Assembly (NCBI RefSeq): GCF_004006665.1
Contig: NZ_QOCL01000014.1
Span: forward strand, 310,001 to 374,000
DNA length: 64,000 nucleotides
Direction: 5' to 3'
From: Halobacteriovorax sp. HLS
GTDB lineage: Bacteria; Bdellovibrionota; Bacteriovoracia; Bacteriovoracales; Bacteriovoracaceae
Shown here: positions 62,797 to 64,000 of the stretch, in pieces
Layout of the letters: each line of letters starts with the position of its first letter
How positions within the stretch are numbered: position 1 is the stretch's first letter
Position numbers and translations under genes: made by a program
Notes under the pieces: generated by a model
Databases searched by the model: none
What the model saw: only the letters and a program-made list of their open reading frames with translations
What the model was told of the DNA's origin: nothing

Positions 62797-63900
62797 ATGA
62801 TGTTAAAAAGTTCTAAAGTTAAAATTTTTCTAATGCTAATTCTTTGTTTAGGTGTCTTAACCTCTTGTAAAAGTGATGAAGAGGCCATTGTTGATGCGGT
62901 AAATGATCAAATTAATCCACCTGGAAACACTGATCCCATTAAACCTGATCCTACGGATCCGCCAAGTGGTCCTATTTTGGGAAAGAATAGAGTCATTATA
63001 GGAAACTATTTTGACCCCGAATCTCAAAGTCCTAAAAAGGATAGTAAGGGATATTCACAAGAAGGTAATTGGATTCAAAGCTCACTCACAGGCCATAAAA
63101 ATAGTATTTCTAGGTATTCGCTTGAAGCAGATGCAAGAGTTTCATATGAAACTTCTAAATTAGGACAAGATAAATACTGTGTTTCTGTATTTCAAGTTGC
63201 TCATTCTAATTCTGAGTCAGATGTTCTTGTGAAGTTATTTGATGATGGTAATGAGATTTTTTCAAAGAGCATAGACTATAGAGAAGGTGGTGGATGGGTT
63301 CATCTTGGTGAGTTTGATTTTGCTGGAGAAAAAAAATCTCAAGTGACAATTGAACGTGGAGTGTTTTCAAATGGAGGAGCTCTGCGAGCAGATGAAGTAC
63401 GTTTCTCTAGAGTAAAAGATGGTTTTGATTGTTTAGGGAGAAAATTTGCAAATATTAAAAAAGGGAAAGTTTTTGATAATAAATTCGACCCTTCTATTTC
63501 AAAGCCTAAGAGAGACTCAGTTGGTTTAAGAGAAGTTGGAACGTGGTATAAGAGTAGCTTAGCTGGATTTAAGGATAGTATTTCTAGATATTCAAGAGAT
63601 GAAAATGCTTACGTAACCTATTCTGCTAATGTTCAAGAGTCTAGCTATTGTTTAAAGGTTTATCGTGTTACTCACCCAAATAGTGCTTCTAGAGTAAAAA
63701 TACAGGTGATGCAAGAGAGTTTAATAGAAGAGTATTTTTTAGACTACTCTTTGAATGAAGATCAGAAAGGCTGGGTTACTCTTGGCAATGTTAATTTCGA
63801 CACAACAAAACCGGTTGTTGTAAAAATAAGTAAAGATCAAGGTGATAGTGGAGTTCTAAGGTCTGATGCTCTTAGATTTCAAAAAAAGTCTTGTGAATAA
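62797..63900 (+). CDS. lipoprotein with two golvesin-like domains
   Basis: About 367 aa from the ATG at 62797, which has GGAG six bases upstream; an in-frame ATG at 62761 would place 12 hydrophilic residues before the signal. The lipobox is VLTSC, followed by a Pro/Asp linker. Two repeats (about 75-225 and 230-367) share 'FDPxxxxPKxDSxG', 'W.xSSLxGxKxSISRYS', 'W..LG..xF' and a closing 'LR(A/S)DxxRF'. This matches the golvesin C-terminal/Xly-like carbohydrate-binding domain. Each copy has a conserved YC pair. Probably a surface glycan-binding protein. Confidence 0.72.
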   Translation: MMLKSSKVKIFLMLILCLGVLTSCKSDEEAIVDAVNDQINPPGNTDPIKPDPTDPPSGPILGKNRVIIGNYFDPESQSPKKDSKGYSQEGNWIQSSLTGHKNSISRYSLEADARVSYETSKLGQDKYCVSVFQVAHSNSESDVLVKLFDDGNEIFSKSIDYREGGGWVHLGEFDFAGEKKSQVTIERGVFSNGGALRADEVRFSRVKDGFDCLGRKFANIKKGKVFDNKFDPSISKPKRDSVGLREVGTWYKSSLAGFKDSISRYSRDENAYVTYSANVQESSYCLKVYRVTHPNSASRVKIQVMQESLIEEYFLDYSLNEDQKGWVTLGNVNFDTTKPVVVKISKDQGDSGVLRSDALRFQKKSCE

Positions 63901-64000
63901 TATAAATTAGGGAATTTATATAAATATAGTAGGCTAATTGTAAAAATTATTTAAATCTTTTGGTTAGGAAACACTGAGTAGGTTGTTATAATTAGCTGTG

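Noticed and set aside
1-64000. CRISPR array, insertion sequence or prophage
   Set aside because: No regularly spaced repeats, transposase, integrase, terminase or capsid-type proteins were found.

Overview
The window is a contiguous piece of a low-G+C (about one third by eye), Gram-negative, aerobic, chemotactic bacterial chromosome. An Omp85-type barrel, several lipobox lipoproteins, lipid-linked sugar transferases and a chemoreceptor show a didermic, sensing cell. The compact operons, lysine/glutamate-rich proteins, secreted serine protease, golvesin-type lipoprotein and the mix of gene families look to me like the Bacteriovorax/Halobacteriovorax branch of Bdellovibrionota. That is an inference from gene content; no rRNA is present to prove it. 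No prophage, insertion sequence or CRISPR array was seen.

Layout. 1-8.5 kb: end of an Omp85-family protein, rlmN, PEP carboxylase (ppc), an ATP-grasp ligase next to a QEGLA/DUF1704 metallopeptidase, an AraC/GyrI regulator and a small P-loop kinase. 8.5-9.7 kb: a decayed tRNA-Leu copy, one secreted hypothetical protein and an intact tRNA-Leu(CAA) with its own promoter. 9.8-14.6 kb: sdhC-sdhA-sdhB converging on a DASS dicarboxylate transporter. 14.6-21.4 kb: an acyltransferase/epimerase/membrane-protein operon, ysxC, a sigma-54 activator, a FliL-like protein and a lipoprotein. 21.5-28.7 kb: accA-yicC-gmk-spoT, then a 763-residue coiled-coil protein. 28.7-34.6 kb: maeB-ridA-ydcF, an SSS transporter controlled by a clear TPP riboswitch, and oxyR.

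34.8-47.4 kb: a secreted PPC-domain serine protease and a YheT hydrolase, followed by a surface-polysaccharide locus. The locus has a BY-kinase-like protein with no Walker A motif, a WecA-type initiating transferase, four further glycosyltransferases including a WecG/TagA type, a flippase, a hexapeptide acyltransferase and two unrecognised proteins. 47.4-53.6 kb: a fused Dpp-type ABC ATPase, a CheY-like receiver, ppa, a MOSC protein and a thioredoxin-like protein translationally coupled to a chemoreceptor. 53.6-55.5 kb: two identical tRNA-Lys/tRNA-Glu transcription units flanking a VTT-family membrane protein and a solute-binding protein. 55.6-58.4 kb: mtaB and two tandem secretin-N-domain proteins without a barrel, the second broken by an amber codon. 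58.4-64 kb: purA-serA, a small unknown gene behind a 305-nt hairpin-rich leader, a dCMP-deaminase-like gene and two surface or membrane-anchored proteins.

Metabolically, PEP carboxylase, malic enzyme, succinate dehydrogenase and the DASS transporter form a C4-dicarboxylate theme. OxyR, RidA and SpoT cover stress. The items most worth follow-up are the TPP-switched SSS transporter, the ATP-grasp/QEGLA-peptidase pair, the barrel-less secretin-domain tandem with its amber codon, the ATP-site-less BY-kinase relative, the decayed tRNA-Leu copy and the structured leader at 61.1-61.4 kb.
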